Shown here piece after piece: positions 21,611-35,300 of a stretch of DNA of 64,000 nucleotides. Origin of the DNA: Phoronis australis (lineage: Eukaryota > Phoronida > Phoronidae); contig NMRA01000062.1 in NCBI GenBank assembly GCA_002633005.1, positions 1 through 64,000 of the forward strand, written 5' to 3'. Every line of letters starts with the position of its first letter. Position 1 is the stretch's first letter. The notes beneath the pieces are model-generated. The model had not been told where the DNA came from and did no database searches. It saw only the letters and a program-made list of their open reading frames with translations. Made by a program: the position numbers and the translations under genes.

Positions 21611-22286
21611 AACTCCTCTATGTCAATTAAGCATCCGTGAGAATGTGAAAACAGGAAATTCTTGAACTTAAAGTAGTTTAAAGTTAATCCTAAAACTACA
21701 GCTCAAACCAATTGAGATATTTTTCACTTTCTAGCTTTAGCGAAATACCGTATAATCTCGAAGTTTTTCGTGACTATGATCTCAGATTTGAAATACGAAG
21801 ATGGCGGATAAGATTCACAAATGACAGGTAGAGCTTGAAATTTTCTCGAAAACTATGAAACTGTCGCTCATCAGTATACTTTTGTTTAGTTATTAAAAGG
21901 CGCAAGAACAACCAAAACGTCGAAATCACATGTGAGATCTACTGCTCTTTTGTTACTTTCAAAAACCAACATTTTTGTCCTCGTTTATCGCATTTTGCGA
22001 TTTTGTTTTTTGTGCCCATCCTCCATTCCTCCCCTGTGTTTACGATTCAGCCAGCCGGTGACGAGTAAGATCGTATAAAACATTTTCAAGAACTGTGTGG
22101 ATACGTATCCAACCTGCAATTAAATATCTGAAGTCTCATGGCATGTAATTTGGCCTAAATTATGGACGTCAAAACGGTGTTCGAATGGTGTAGAAAATTC
22201 ATCAGTCACAGGCAGTACAGCACTGGCACTGCTAGTGCTATGGCAGTTATGCCCTGCCTGTGGAATTGGTTGGATATGTAATTCCT

Positions 22287-22382
22287 AGTGGTCCCTGATT
22301 TAGAAAGCCAGGCATTCAATGAATAATGGGCTGCTTATTTACTATAGTGGATGAATGAATCTTCTTCAAATCGGGGACCACT
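22287..22382. repeat. 96-bp sequence with 15-bp inverted ends
   Basis: AGTGGTCCCTGATTT and AAATCGGGGACCACT are inverted with one mismatch. A related single end (AGTGGTCCCTGATTAAGAGA) occurs at 20,036 between the two fold-back elements, which supports a dispersed element family. Confidence 0.55.
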
Positions 22383-22987
22383 TTATCTGACTAGTATAGT
22401 GCTGCTGGGACTAGACAGGTCCCCCGTCGTGCTGCCTCTTGCCGTCTTGGCGTGGCTGGAAGATGGTACATTTACCATCATAACCGTTTAGATAGGCTTG
22501 AGTACATAGACTACATCTGATGTTCAGTCTTCAATTTGATGTAACAAAGTCAAATGACTATTTGGAAAAAAATATGATGGCGGGAGTTAGGAGTAGCAGT
22601 TCGAGTTGGAATGACTTAACTGCTTTCAAAGGTGACCATCTACAATGTGAAGGTTAAAACTTGATAGCTTAGCCAGGGTTGAACGTAATTTGCAGAAAAT
22701 CTTTCAGCGTAGATGCTTTTGTATCCTATTTATTGGTAAGTAATTTAGAGAAGCATAACGTAATAGGAAGTCACTTTTGCTGTGTTGTCAGGTTGTAGGA
22801 AATCCTTTTAGACAGATTTGTTGACAGATGGAGTTGTCCAGCAGTTGCTGAGATTGGCGATGTCAGCGAGGGATGCTTAGAAATCATCAATATTCAGTCA
22901 TGGGGGTTTTTGGGGCCATCACCTGCCAGTTCGTTCTCGGGAATGGGGCCACATGTGTTGTTCCAGAGGCCTTGTCAAGAAGGCGTA

Positions 22988-23703
22988 GGTATTTCACCGT
23001 TGTGTGAACAGGCAACAGTGGAACAGGTGTACTACATCTCCTTGTCAAATATTTTAGTAAACTCCTTACATCCTGGAATTTGCCCTCAGCCACGTTCTGG
23101 CTGGGTTTTGGATCCACCGTCACCAGGCCGGCACCCTCTCCATCCACCACCTGGTAGCCTTATAATCATCTCAGGGTTTCTTAGGTCTCGGATTGGTTGG
23201 GTGCCACTGTAGAGAATTTCACTCTACTGGGATTTGAAACGGNTGTGAGTATTTAACGCTGCAGGTAAGAGCATAATCTAAACATTTTCTCGATGATCTA
23301 AAAAATCTATTTTGGCGCGTAAAAATGGCGGGAAAATTTTGCGACCTGGCATTTAGGAATGCGAGCTGGATTTTGAAAATGCGACCTGGGATTTTGGCTA
23401 GGTCGCAAAATGCGACCTGGCGATTTTAATAGCGTCGAGCCCTGGTATTTCATCGTTGTGTGAACAGACAACGATGAACTACAGGTGTACTACATCTACG
23501 TGTCAAAAGATTTTAGCAAAACTCCTTACATCCTGGAATTTGCCCTCAGCCACGTTCTGGCTGGGTTTTTGGATCCACCGTCACCAGGCCGGCACCCTCT
23601 CCATCCACCACCTGGTAGCCTTATAATCATCTCAGGGTTTCTTGGGTCTCGGATTGGTTGGGTGCCACTGTAGAGAATTTCACTCTACTGGGATTTGAAA
23701 CGG
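22988..23703. repeat. Direct duplication (~255 bp) split by an N and a hAT-like end
   Basis: 22,988-23,242 and 23,444-23,703 are nearly the same over GGTATTTCA...GGGATTTGAAACGG. The N is at 23,243. The sequence between ends in GCGTCGAGCCCTG (23,432-23,444), the inverted form of the CAGGGCTCGAC end at 13,958, and holds GGTCGCAAAATGCGACC. Either the assembler placed two haplotypes (with and without an insertion) side by side, or a true duplication exists. Confidence 0.75.
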
Positions 23704-25977
23704 GTATCTTCGGCAAGTTTGTCAAGTTTCTAAATCCATCGCCCAATAAGCAATTGTCTGTTGGCCACTGGTTTAGTAGCAAAACAGCTGACGCAAGTGG
23801 AAGTCACGTGATATTACAATGGCGTGTTCAACATCTTTTCAAATCAGCCCATTTTGTAACTTCTCTAAATTCTTTGGATTTTCTGATAAAATTTTCATGC
23901 CATAATAAAACATTTTCTTGGGGATTTTAGTTGAAAATTGTTCAATAGGTAAAATATTGCAAGTGTTGTATGCGTCAAGTGCAAACTGTTTGCATCCTAG
24001 GCTAAGATAGAATTCAATGTATAGGTTTGATTGCTAAAATTAGTAATGGTGTTGATTGTGAGTACGTTGTTGCTACCTGTCTCTTAAAGTAAGCAACGAC
24101 TGCTAATCGCCGCTAGGTGGCGCCAGCAAAGGTGCTAGTTCATCCTTGTCCCGCTAGTACCATGCAAGGGTTTTGGCAAATTAAGTGTCACTCTAGCTAA
24201 TTCTCCTTAGGAGATCATCGATGTTTTTGAATCCTTCCTACTGTTGAAAATACTTTGGTATTTGTTGCTGACACCAGACACAAACTTTGGTAAAGACAAT
24301 CAAATAATGCGTGCCGCTCTGGCTTACTTGGGGTCTTTTGGTAAGCGTAGAACCCTGACTAGGTTGTCTGTTTATAGAACGCGTTGCTGGTGAGCTGTCC
24401 AGTTTGTGTGAGGAGATTTGTCTGTCGTGTATGTGACTTTGCAGATCACAATATAAAAATTTTAATCTTGGGCCTATCCCTTTAAATTGACATTGCGGAC
24501 ATGTTACATCTAGGTCTAACTCTCTGGTGAATGAAGAATGTTGTTGGACTATCTACATTTTTAGTTAAATAAATCACAGGAAGGTGATGTATATAAAAGA
24601 GTGGCCATTAATTTTTGTACAGAGCAGTTCCTTGCTATATTTTGCCACTCGGTCCTGTACTTATAGTTGTGTAGGGAAATGCCCTGTTGACACTTTGCTG
24701 TAATTTACTTTTTGGCCCGCGCTTGGCTTCGTGTCCTGATATTCAGTTTTATCAATTCAAACGCCTTGGTCATAAACCCAAATGTTTTGTGGGAACCAGT
24801 CATCCAGTGAGTAGTGTCTGTCCAGTTGTAATAATATCTGAATTCTTATGATAATGGTGGTTGTGGGGTTGTTTTTTGTGAAGAACTTTCGTTAGTCCAC
24901 CAAGAGGACAGGGTACATATCGGTCCAGGCTAAGGGATGAAGTGTTCTCTGACATAGCTCTGTCCTACATCTTAAAACGTAAATATTAAATCACTGTTCA
25001 AATTCTTGAAGCTCAACCAAGAAGTTAACAATATCAGACAGTTTTGAAGCAAATTCAAAACAATTTGATGAAGCATTTTAATTGTACTGTTTGCTTCAAA
25101 TTGTTGCAACACTTGTAAGACCACAGGCATATTCCCCTCATATCTGGCACTTAGTTTGAACCATGTCAATGATTTTTATGAAGCTTGTCGGATAGATTAT
25201 GGGTAAATGTTTAAAATGGACAGAACTCTGGTAGTCATTTCTTACTTTGTGGAAACTGATACCTTTTTCGATTGTCTTTCCATTTCTGTCGGCAACTGAG
25301 GAAATTACATAGTTCTTCCAAGTTAGGTGATGGTGGCAAAAGTTATTGTCCAGAAATTATGGAAAATTACTCATTGATTGGACTTCGATACAAACATCAA
25401 CCTCACTGATGAGTGTTGTCCAGGGTTTCCTCTGGATGTGTCTAGGGTGTCCAGTTGGACACCTTGACCCAAATTTAGACACTTTAGATAGGAAGCCTTG
25501 TTCAGCATTTGTACTCCCAAGTAAAGTATTAGTAAGTGTATAAGTACGGTAGGCTGTTTTAACTAGATAGCAGCAGCCTTGGGAGCACATTGGCATGTCC
25601 AGAATGAAAACATTGGTTTATAAATGATATAACGTATGAAAAACGTTTGTTTAAAACTATGTCTCCATTGTGACATGCCACTCTTTAACAACCATTTTAC
25701 TCGATCTCATCAAAACGCTATCGTCCGTTATTGGGCTTGGATGCCCTACAAAATTGGGAAATCCATTTTAGACGCCCAATTTTTAAATCCTGTGTGAACG
25801 CCTGGTAGTGTCTGGTTTTATTTGGTATATCCTACTAGTTGACCACCTTGTGTACCTGTTCAAATTATAATTAGACCTATTAAAATTGACCAGCAGTAGA
25901 TCTGACTAGCGTCTCTAGATTGAGTAGACTAGGGCTTTTGAACTGTGGCATTTTTAGTATGTCCATAGACATTGACG

Positions 25978-26010
25978 GCCGGTGGACATGAGCAGTTAAT
26001 GTCCACCGGC
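25978..26010. other. 12-bp perfect hairpin upstream of CLASP
   Basis: GCCGGTGGACAT pairs exactly with ATGTCCACCGGC across a 9-base loop (GAGCAGTTA). It lies about 190 bases before the CLASP start codon. Whether it is transcribed is unknown. Confidence 0.7.
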
Positions 26011-26063
26011 TGCCAATCCTAATTCCTTTGTAGTGTACCAGACTGTTGTCTGTTCTATTTCAG

Positions 26064-26203
26064 CCGTCATAATGGTGGAGACAGTTTCATAACGTCATCG
26101 TTCCGTGACAGCTTCTTCCGCGTGCTGTCTCCTCACCATCTTGGTGTTTCACAGTCTTATTACTGCCTGCCTCTGATTTACCGTCGTGACGACGCGCGCA
26201 ACC
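26064..26203 (+). promoter_or_regulatory. CLASP: CLASP 5' leader with an upstream ORF
   Basis: A pyrimidine-rich stretch ending TCTATTTCAG at 26,063 looks like an acceptor, suggesting a non-coding exon further upstream. The leader holds a seven-triplet upstream ORF at 26,072-26,092 (ATG GTG GAG ACA GTT TCA TAA) in good initiation context (A at -3, G at +4), closed 111 bases before the main ATG. Confidence 0.5.
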
Positions 26204-26380
26204 ATGGCGACCCTTGACGATTTCATTGGCAGCGTGGTAACCCAGGATAACCACAAACGACTGAACGTGTACTCCAAGTTGGTAGCGCACCTTAGTGATC
26301 CGGCCAGCTCACTGCACTGTGACGAGACTGACCGATTCATAGATGGCGTTACCGGGTGGATCAACAGTAGCAGTCAGAAG
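26204..26380 (+). CDS. CLASP: CLASP exon 1 (start codon, TOG1)
   Basis: ATG in context ACCATGG. 59 codons, MATLDDFIGSVVTQDNHKRL ... VTGWINSSSQK, aligning with human CLASP (ending SWVNSSNYK). Donor AAG|GTTAGT, phase 0. Confidence 0.93.
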
Positions 26381-29300
26381 GTTAGTCTTGTCTCGTTGTT
26401 TCTGAGATATAGTGGTACGGTGTTTGACATTGCAACTTAGTAATTTTTGAGACCTATGTTCTCTTTTGGAAATGGTTACATTCAGTGGCACAGCTATGTT
26501 AATTGCTGACCGCGGTGGAATGTCTGTGTCAGTTAGGAAGTAATTATGAGTTGTACACTTGAACATGTGAACCAATACTTTTCCTGCTTTGATACGTGTG
26601 CTGGACGACTTCCTTCCATCACACCCACCTTGATACTAGCCACAGTTTTGGTCATTTAGATGTGGGGCTGATCGGGGATGACCTCTGCTGAGGCAGCTTT
26701 TCATTTGGACACAGTTATTTTAAGCAGGCGAACAGTGTACTGCATATGCGGATGATAACTGATGCAAAATGCTTATAATAGCAGAATGGCGAATATTTGA
26801 TCACAAATTTTTGATCCAACACAATGATATGCTTTTGATAACAGCGACGACTTTTGATATCTGCGATGACATCGCAGTTGAGCATTCCGAGAGCAGAGAC
26901 GCTCTGTAGTTGGGGTTTTAATGTGGAGTTAATTCCACGAGCGCGCGATACCCTAAACACTGAAGCCATTTACAGGCTGTGAGCAAACTATTCAGAGTTT
27001 AATCATACCAAAACCCGCATGTTTTCTGCTCAAGTGAAAAGGTAGTAGCACTTGAACTTTGCACTTTGTACTCCCCTTTCATTTTAACCTTTTTCATTAT
27101 ATCAATACATAAGTCCTTAGACATTGTACATGCTGTATTTTGAGTTTTTCATGATGGCCTATAAACAATTGGCATTGTGTCATTTTTGTTACTGAGAAAC
27201 TGGCACTCATGTGAACCTAGTAGTAAGATTTGAGAAAGTTCCATGTGTGTTCATTTGGCGTTGTCCCGGTGCATCTCTGTATGGGGACATTTTTAACAAA
27301 CGTGTGCTGCATTCCAATTCCAATTGAACCACTGCTGACGTGACTCTCTTCATATTCTGTGCGTGTGACATGATTCTGATACATACAATCTCCAGATTGT
27401 TGGAGCATGTTTTATAGTCTTATCAGAATCTGAAGTGATCTCAACTGTCATTATTTGGGTCAAGTCCAGGCATTTAAAGGTTTTTCTTTTTCTTATCAGT
27501 AGAATGAGAAAGTTTTTTTTTTAATTCTGTTACTGAAATCCCATGTGCTGTTGGTGGACATAGTATGAGTTCTGCTGTGGTGCGTGTTGTTTCGAAAATT
27601 TTTATACAATGTAGCTGTGTTTTTTTAATTTCTTAGAAATTTAATTTTGTCACCTTCTGGTGTCTGAATACTTCTTTTTGCCTTAGTATAGCCTGACGCT
27701 TGCTGAATGAGTCGGGAACTTTCCTTTTCCCAGCTGAAATGGGTCGGGATACTTCTTTCTCCCTTAGCATAGTCTGACGTTAGCTGAATGAGTCGGGAGT
27801 TATCCTTTTCCCAGCTGAAGTGGGTCGGCATCGTTCTTTTTTCACCCAGGATCCTGTGATACCTGCTGTGAGGCGCTGGGTTTGCATGCACCGATCCAAC
27901 GAACCCGATGTCTCAGTCATCCTCTATATATCTTTATATGTACGGATGGTAGTCAGCCTGAACTGCAACATATAAACACGTACATTGGTGAACTCTGCAG
28001 AGTAGTCACTTAGACACAAGTTACTCCTCTTTTTGGAGTCATAGTTTACATAAATGGGAATTCCCTAACTGCTTATTAACTTATGCAGAGAAGGGTTTCA
28101 CTTGAAGTTACGTAAGACCCTACAAAAATGTCTAAATTTAATTTGGCTAACTTTAGATCATGGTATCTCTGCAACTGCTGATCGGGCTGGCATGAAGCTG
28201 TTGGATAGTACTATGCTTTATGCGCTGTGGTGTACATGTACCTTTTTCTGTAGTTTCGTTGCTTTTTGGCTGCGTGTACAGAACTGTGCTCTTACATGAC
28301 CTTAAATTCTTAGGTCTGATTTCAGAGAAAGCATTGCAAACTAATAAGTATGGTGAAATGTATCTTCCACACGTTTGTGCAAGCACAGTGTACACATTCT
28401 GTTTTTATAGTTAAACGTCGCCCAGATTCCATTTCTAGGTTCTTCTCGATGCCACAGACATAATTTATTGATTTCCTGATAATTAGTTCTGTACCAGCTC
28501 TAAGTCTCATTCCTCTGTGGTTTGATTGTGGCACAATTTGGAATTCTTATTTTCCACTTTTAGAGAAAATGTTTTTCTTTGTTTAACTTCAGTGAATTAG
28601 ATTTTTTCATGCACTTAATGTGGTTGATAGCTGTGTCATCTGAGACCTAGGTAGACTGCACCTTGTCTTCCCAAGATTATTTGTTGTGATGGTGATCGGG
28701 AGGTAGAATTTTCCCCTCACCCCCAAAACTCCCCTCTTAGAAGGCACAGGCACCTTCCCCTCGGATGAACGAGGGCCCTGAATGCTCTTGAATTTAACTT
28801 GAGAAAAGTTCGTATTCTCTGAAAGCAGAAAGGTTGTAGAATTTGCTGTCTGACATTTGTCCCAATCTGTCCTTGCTTGGGTTATACTACAGTGTCTTTT
28901 TTAGTGAAGTTTAGCAAAAAATATAGATACATTAAAGTAAAACAGCCCTATAAAGACCAATCTCTGTTGAATACAAATTTTCAAGACTCATTTTCGACTT
29001 ACGCATGTTTTAATTTTTTGACAAAAACGATTATTTGGTTCTATTTTTGATAGTCTCTCATGCAAAAGTTGATCAATTTAAAAACAGTTCGTAATGACGT
29101 TTTGTGGAACAGTGCATAAATCATGGTATCTGAATGTTTCATATGAATCCAATGTGCCGTTTCTACGGTGTTATGTTCCAAAGTTGGCCAACGTTGGACA
29201 TTATTTAGGGTCCCAGTATGACTGAAAGCGAAAACCCCATAGATTATCTTCTCCAGCAGTCTAAATCTCTCAGTGCACTAAGTCCATGGCATATCTAAAC

Positions 29301-32300
29301 CTCTCTCAACCACATCTGATGTGCACGCTTCTGGACTATTAATGGATCGATAAACTAGTCATTACTCAAACACTGTAGTTTATCTAGAGCTTTAAATGAA
29401 TTTGTTAACTGGCATGCGTCTATACTGATCTAGTCTCAAAATTCATGAGTCAATAATTTCGGTGATATTCTAGCTTTGTAACACGATCCTCTGTGTTGCG
29501 TGGGGTTTTGTCACATGTATTCATTCATCCTGGCAATCTGACTCATTCGACACCAGTTTTGTTACTTGTGTTAGTGAACAGTTCATTCATCCTGGCACTC
29601 TCACACACATTGACATCAGTAAGTTACATGTGCTAGTGAACAGTTCATTCATCCTAGCTAGCTGTCTGTACACTAACATCAGTTATCACAATGTTTGTTG
29701 CAGCAGACCTATCCACACTTTTCACTAGGTGTCATGTGCTCCCTCTGTAATCTTTAATCACCCCCACTTCATTACTTTCCTTCAGTACTGCAATATCCAT
29801 TTTCTGATGTAGCTGCAGCATAATGAAACATGTGAAGTATGTTGATACAGAATTGTGTGGACATCACTTAGTGCTCTTGTAGAGGAATTTAATGCAGAGA
29901 GAATTCCCAGTGGTTATTATAAATTATCCGGCGTTCATCGTTCCGTCAAATTACCTCTGTCGCGCAGTGGAAAAATGAAGTGATTTGAACGAAAATATCC
30001 AACATCTCAAAATGTCTGAGTGTAAGAAACAGCAGTTCATGTTGTATGTCAATGCTCACAATTCAACACCACACTGTGACTGCTCAAGCAAGATAAACAG
30101 TCACACCAGCCATGAAAATAAATTTGTCAATGAATGGCTTGGCATTCACAAGTCCATGTTGCTGTAGGCTTGTAATTTGATACTTGCATTGTTGTTTTCA
30201 ATTTAAAACATAGGGTAAAGTCTCATGAATTTAAGACACACTGTGGCCAACGAGTGAAGTTCTGTTTTATCATTAAATTTCTTAACAGACAAATGCAGTA
30301 ATGTCCCAACAGTTTTGGACAAAATCATTGTCAAAATTCTATCATTGTTGAGAATGTTCACAGTTTTTGAAAGTGTTGTCTGGTGGTAGCTGTGGTGCTG
30401 AATTTGAACATGGTTAAGCAATAATGTGGTGGTTCATATCTTTGATGGAAAACATGATCAAATAAAATTCCACTTTACTACCACATTGTGTCCTAAATTG
30501 ATGAGGTTTTACTGTAATACCAAATAATTTTTTGTCATTTTTAATTTCTATACCATAACTACCACCAAACAGCATTTTGAGAAATTGTGGACGTTCTCAA
30601 CAACCCAAGAAGTCTTTGAAAAATGAGAAATGATCAATTTTGACAATTCTTTTTGCCCAGAGTTGTTATGATTTTACCATGCTGTGAAAGTGAAAGTTTA
30701 TTTTTTCTTAAATTCTGCAACTTTGTCAATGTGTTCTGTTTTGTCATTTGTACCAATAAATAAAGTTACTATTTAAAGCGGGGGAGGGGGGAGGGGTGGG
30801 GGGGTTGCAATGATTAAGAAAAGTCAGTTAAAGCACTGGAACAGTGCGTAATAGATAAATCCTGTGATTAAATTTGAAACTGCTGTGTAGAACTGCATTA
30901 GTTTATTGGTCTACTGGTATGCCTGTCTTAGGCCCTCCGTATTACCTGGCAGTTGAGGCATTTCACCTGATATCCCTCTGATAAACTAGGGGTGGTACTT
31001 GGCATGTTGTGACCCCCGCCCTGATTTACTGTCCTGGTCACTGTCAACTTGAGGTGTTTGGAATGAAATAGCCCTGTACGTAAGATGATCATGGATTTGT
31101 TGCCAGGCTGTTTGCTGGAAATGTTTGTATTATTTTTGGATTTGTATTGTACTTGCACTTTCTTCACAGTTCATTTTACTTCAGTCCCCTGTGTGCATTA
31201 GGTATTCATGTCATCAGTTTAGTTCCCTGTGTGCATTAGGTATTCATGTCATCAGTTTAATCTTGTCTAGTGCTTGTGATGGCTGAGTGTACTCCTTAAA
31301 ATTCCTTCATCCCAATGTTGGCAGTCCATGGTTTCAAGAAGTCAGGGAAAATAGAGAGGTTGTACATCACAACAACTGAAGCTTCACGGAACATTTTGCA
31401 ATGTCTGTTTTGTTATCAAAGAAGTAGTAATAGGTTATGCTGTAAGTAGCACTTTGTGTATTAGGACGCTATGCCTTCTCAGTCCATGATAAGTACTGGC
31501 TCTGTCATTCACCAACACACATCGAAAGCCCTTTCATTCTGACTTATCTCTGCTATGAGCAAAGAGTCAAGGGGTGAACTGCGAAGCTAATTAAATCATT
31601 TATACCAGCCTCAGTAGTTACCTGCATTGAATAAACTTTATGTGACGTTGTCGTTATCGAAGTAATCGCAAGATAGCACTGATACATCCGGCACATGCTA
31701 ACATCTTTTTATGTGACAATTTGAGAACATTTACGTGTGGTAACTGACACAAAACTAATTTCTAATTCGATTGGTGATTATTTAAGCAAAATATAAGCAA
31801 CTTTTAGCGACGACGCTGCCCTTTAATTGTTGACCATAGCAGTGGCCCATGGTGATAACTTCGATGATACTGAAGTTGACCGTTCATACAACATCGCAGC
31901 ATCGACGCTCCGCTGTTAAATCCATCTGTTTACTGCGAAGTTAACTGGTGCTGTCAACTTCGATTCAGGACCACAACTCCACAAAACATGGCCATGTCGC
32001 CGTTAGTATGAAAGGGCATCGAACATATTGTGAACAGTTGTCTTGTCACAAGGAAAACTTGCCTCTATCATTCACTAAGGGCCAATGCACATGGAAAGCT
32101 AAGGGCTGAGCTTTGCGCCTGAAGTGAAATTTACCTTACACCATGTTACTTGCATGCAGCGAGGTGAAATGCTCTCTGAAGTATAAACTATGTTCATAGC
32201 AAACAACGTAAATGTAGTGCATACAGTTACAGTGAGCAAGGGAGAGAGGTTTGTTGTTGTCAGGTGATACAATAATAGATTATCATTGGCTACCTGCTGT

Positions 32301-35300
32301 TACTGGCTTAGCACGTAGCTCGCCTTCATGCTGTGACGATTTACGCTCACAACACAGAAATCCAGCAAGTGAGACATTCGCCTCGCCGCTTTGTGAGGCA
32401 TGAGTTTCGAGCTGAGCTCATTTGCATTTGAGGCACATATAGCTTTCCGTGTGTGCTGGCCCTAAATGCTTGTCACTTCTCTTGTTAACGCGTGTCCAAC
32501 CTTCTCTTGCAGATCTCCCTCTATGGCCTGGAAGTGATGTGTCTATTGGTCAGTCGCATGGGCGAAGGATTCAACAAGAGTGTCAGTACAGGTGAGAGGT
32601 TATAAGGTCATGGGTCGTGTGGTAGAACCTGGAGTGTTTTCAGTTGGGCTAGTGTTCAGCGAGTTTTGTCAGTTTAAACAATCATGGCAAGGTAGAGCCT
32701 TGCATCACATACGAGGTTTTGCTTCACTAAGTAGGGAATGCAATGGTCAAAATGCCTTCTTGTCTTTAAATTGAGTTAATCTAGCTGTTGTTAAGGATCA
32801 AATTATATTCAGCCATTTAAAGTTATGTGTAGGAGTGTGTAGCCCACGAACTATGTCCGTTGGCTATGTTTCAGTTCTGAATTTTCTCTTAAGTATTTCA
32901 CCAGAGATACACGTCCCCAGCGTTAGCCTGTCACTCATTAATCACCTAGGTAGTCCACCTGTACCCAGGTATTCCCAGGTACTAATGGGCCACCCTTCAC
33001 CTGACCCAAATACTTACCATTCCCCTACCTGTTGTTGGGCGATTTAGGTTGTTGTAACAGTATCCAGTTACATTGTGTTTCATGTTTGATGATCAGATTT
33101 CTATAGGACTAGTGCAGTGCATGAAATGGGATGTTCTTTAGACCCAGTCACCCGAAACTGTTGTTTGAATTACCTGGATCATTTCTCGTGGAAAACTGCA
33201 TTGACAAACAATCAGCTGTTTAATTGCCGCACTTGTTATCACTGATTTAATTTTGTGAATAAAATACTTAAAAAAAAAAACAATATGTTGATTCCCTCAT
33301 GTCTGTCTGTAAGCATTTGTTTTCTGTGATGCCAAAAAGAGTCGAGCCAGGAAGACTATTGACAATAGAAACACTAAACAGTTGTATTCGTGTCTCACAC
33401 GGGTCTCTTGATTTCTTTGTTAGTAAAACTGGACATGGGCCATTTTTTATGTTTTAAGAAATTGACTTTGTGAATACAATTGACTTTGTAAAGGATACTG
33501 ACTTGGTGGTTACATGTTGAAACAGTTAAATATTTGTTATAAGTAGCTCTGTACAGGAGGGGTGTTGGAGTAAACTGTGAAGTTAGTTGAGCTGTCCTTG
33601 CTAGTGTACAGGTGTCAGAGTTATCACATGGTATTCATGTTATCAAATGGTATTCACGTTATCACAAGATGGTGCTCCAAAATGTTGGTATTTTCAAATA
33701 TAAAGAATCGTTTATATGTCCGGATAATAAATAAAACGAATTACTAAAGCTGGCAGAATAGTGAATATTTGAATATAATACCAAAACTCATTGCTGTTAT
33801 TGACTGCAAAACTTGCGGATAACTCCAACGACCGTCGAAATTAACCATTGACACTGCAGTGAAGGATGGTATGCTATCCACCTGTCTTGGTATCAAAGCA
33901 GCTGTCTTTAGCCCAGGCCTAGTCAACCTGTGGGTACATCACCACATGGCACGCGACCAACACAAGAGAGACTAGCCGAAAATCAATTGTGCCTCGCAAA
34001 TACTCTATTTGGCAGTCTAATCTGGTAGACTAAATACTCTCGTAGGATACATTGGTTAATTAGCTAAAATAACCTTGCTGTGTTGTTCATCCTGAAGGAG
34101 TTTGATTGCAAATTGTGGATAGTTTCTTGTCTTGTGATATAAATAATCAATCAAGTTAATATCGTCAAGTCGTTTTAGATGGTTTCTTAGAAATGGTTTC
34201 CTTGTATCAGAGACTCCAAATTACATGCTAGAATGGTTGTTGCTTTACTTGTTTTCTCAAAAGTTATAAAAAGCTTGTGTTACTTGTAAATGTGAACACG
34301 GTGCCTCAGAATCTTAGCATAGTGACTCTGACTGTGATCTCATCAAGGTGCTGTTCTCAAGCATAGTTCTGAGTAATGGTGAATGCCTGAAAATGACTAA
34401 TAATATTTTTTTGCGTATAAGCATGCAAAACCCAGGGAAAGATTGCTGAAAACAAAAAAAAATCATTTTTAGTTGTATCGCAAGTTCAAACATTCAGTCA
34501 TTCTTGGCAACCATCACAGGCCAAAATTACAGCTTTTTTTTGGGAAAGTCACTCACAGAAAGTGAAATGAATTTTCTGTCCTGGAAAACTGACGGAAATG
34601 AAAATAACATAATACCATGGAAGCATCTTACTATGTAATTCCACCAGTCTTCACCTCATGGTGACCTTTGACCCGTGTCATTGTTGTCACTGTTGTAGAT
34701 GAATGGCCTTGATCAATCTTCGTCTAGTACTCCGCTATTGATCTCAATTTATTGATCGGTTGCAATTTCAATTCAGTGTCATTGATTGAATCCTGGTTTA
34801 TATGGCCTAAAGTGAACCGTAGTACAGAAAGCCATAACGGAATGATGCAGCTCTGGTGGTTCTCAAGTTGTTGTACACGTCTGCTTCTTTCTTGGTTCAC
34901 TATGACCAATCTTTATTGATGCATTGTCTGTTAAACTCAAAATACAGGTCCCTCAATGCCTTGATTATCCTATGAAAAATATTTGAAAATTGCGCGAGAT
35001 TCTCTCACTCGACCCAAAAAATTCATTGCAATGATTAAAAATTCCCATCAAGGTTGGAATTCATTCTACAAGATTATAGTTGTGGCTACTCGAAGCATTG
35101 CCGATAAGGGGTGACCATCTGGAGGTAGAATGGGGGGGGGGTGATTTTCCTCTCTTAGTGGGCATAGTTTGTTTTCTTCTCAGGCGAGCTGTGGCCGTGA
35201 AATAGGCACTATAACATTTTGATGTTGAGACTACTGCACTTTAAAAGATTATCATGATGTGTCTATATGGGGTGCTCCGCTATAGTGTTATTATCTTTTG

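Larger units (their letters stand above)
21611..25970. other. Intergenic region between divergent PA2G4 and CLASP
   Basis: No gene is recognised. It contains a short inverted-ended repeat (22,287-22,382), a duplicated segment (22,988-23,703) with hAT-like element remains, and a CTCF-like motif CCGCTAGGTGGCGC at 24,110-24,123 (one mismatch to the vertebrate consensus). The rest holds short chance frames. Confidence 0.6.
26381..32512 (+). other. CLASP intron 1 (6.1 kb)
   Basis: No exon was found. Contents: an 81-bp tandem pair (27,669-27,830), a 62-bp x3 array (29,518-29,690), a G-quadruplex-type run (30,780-30,804) and a 38-bp tandem pair (31,182-31,259). The remainder is unremarkable AT-rich sequence. 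Confidence 0.7.
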
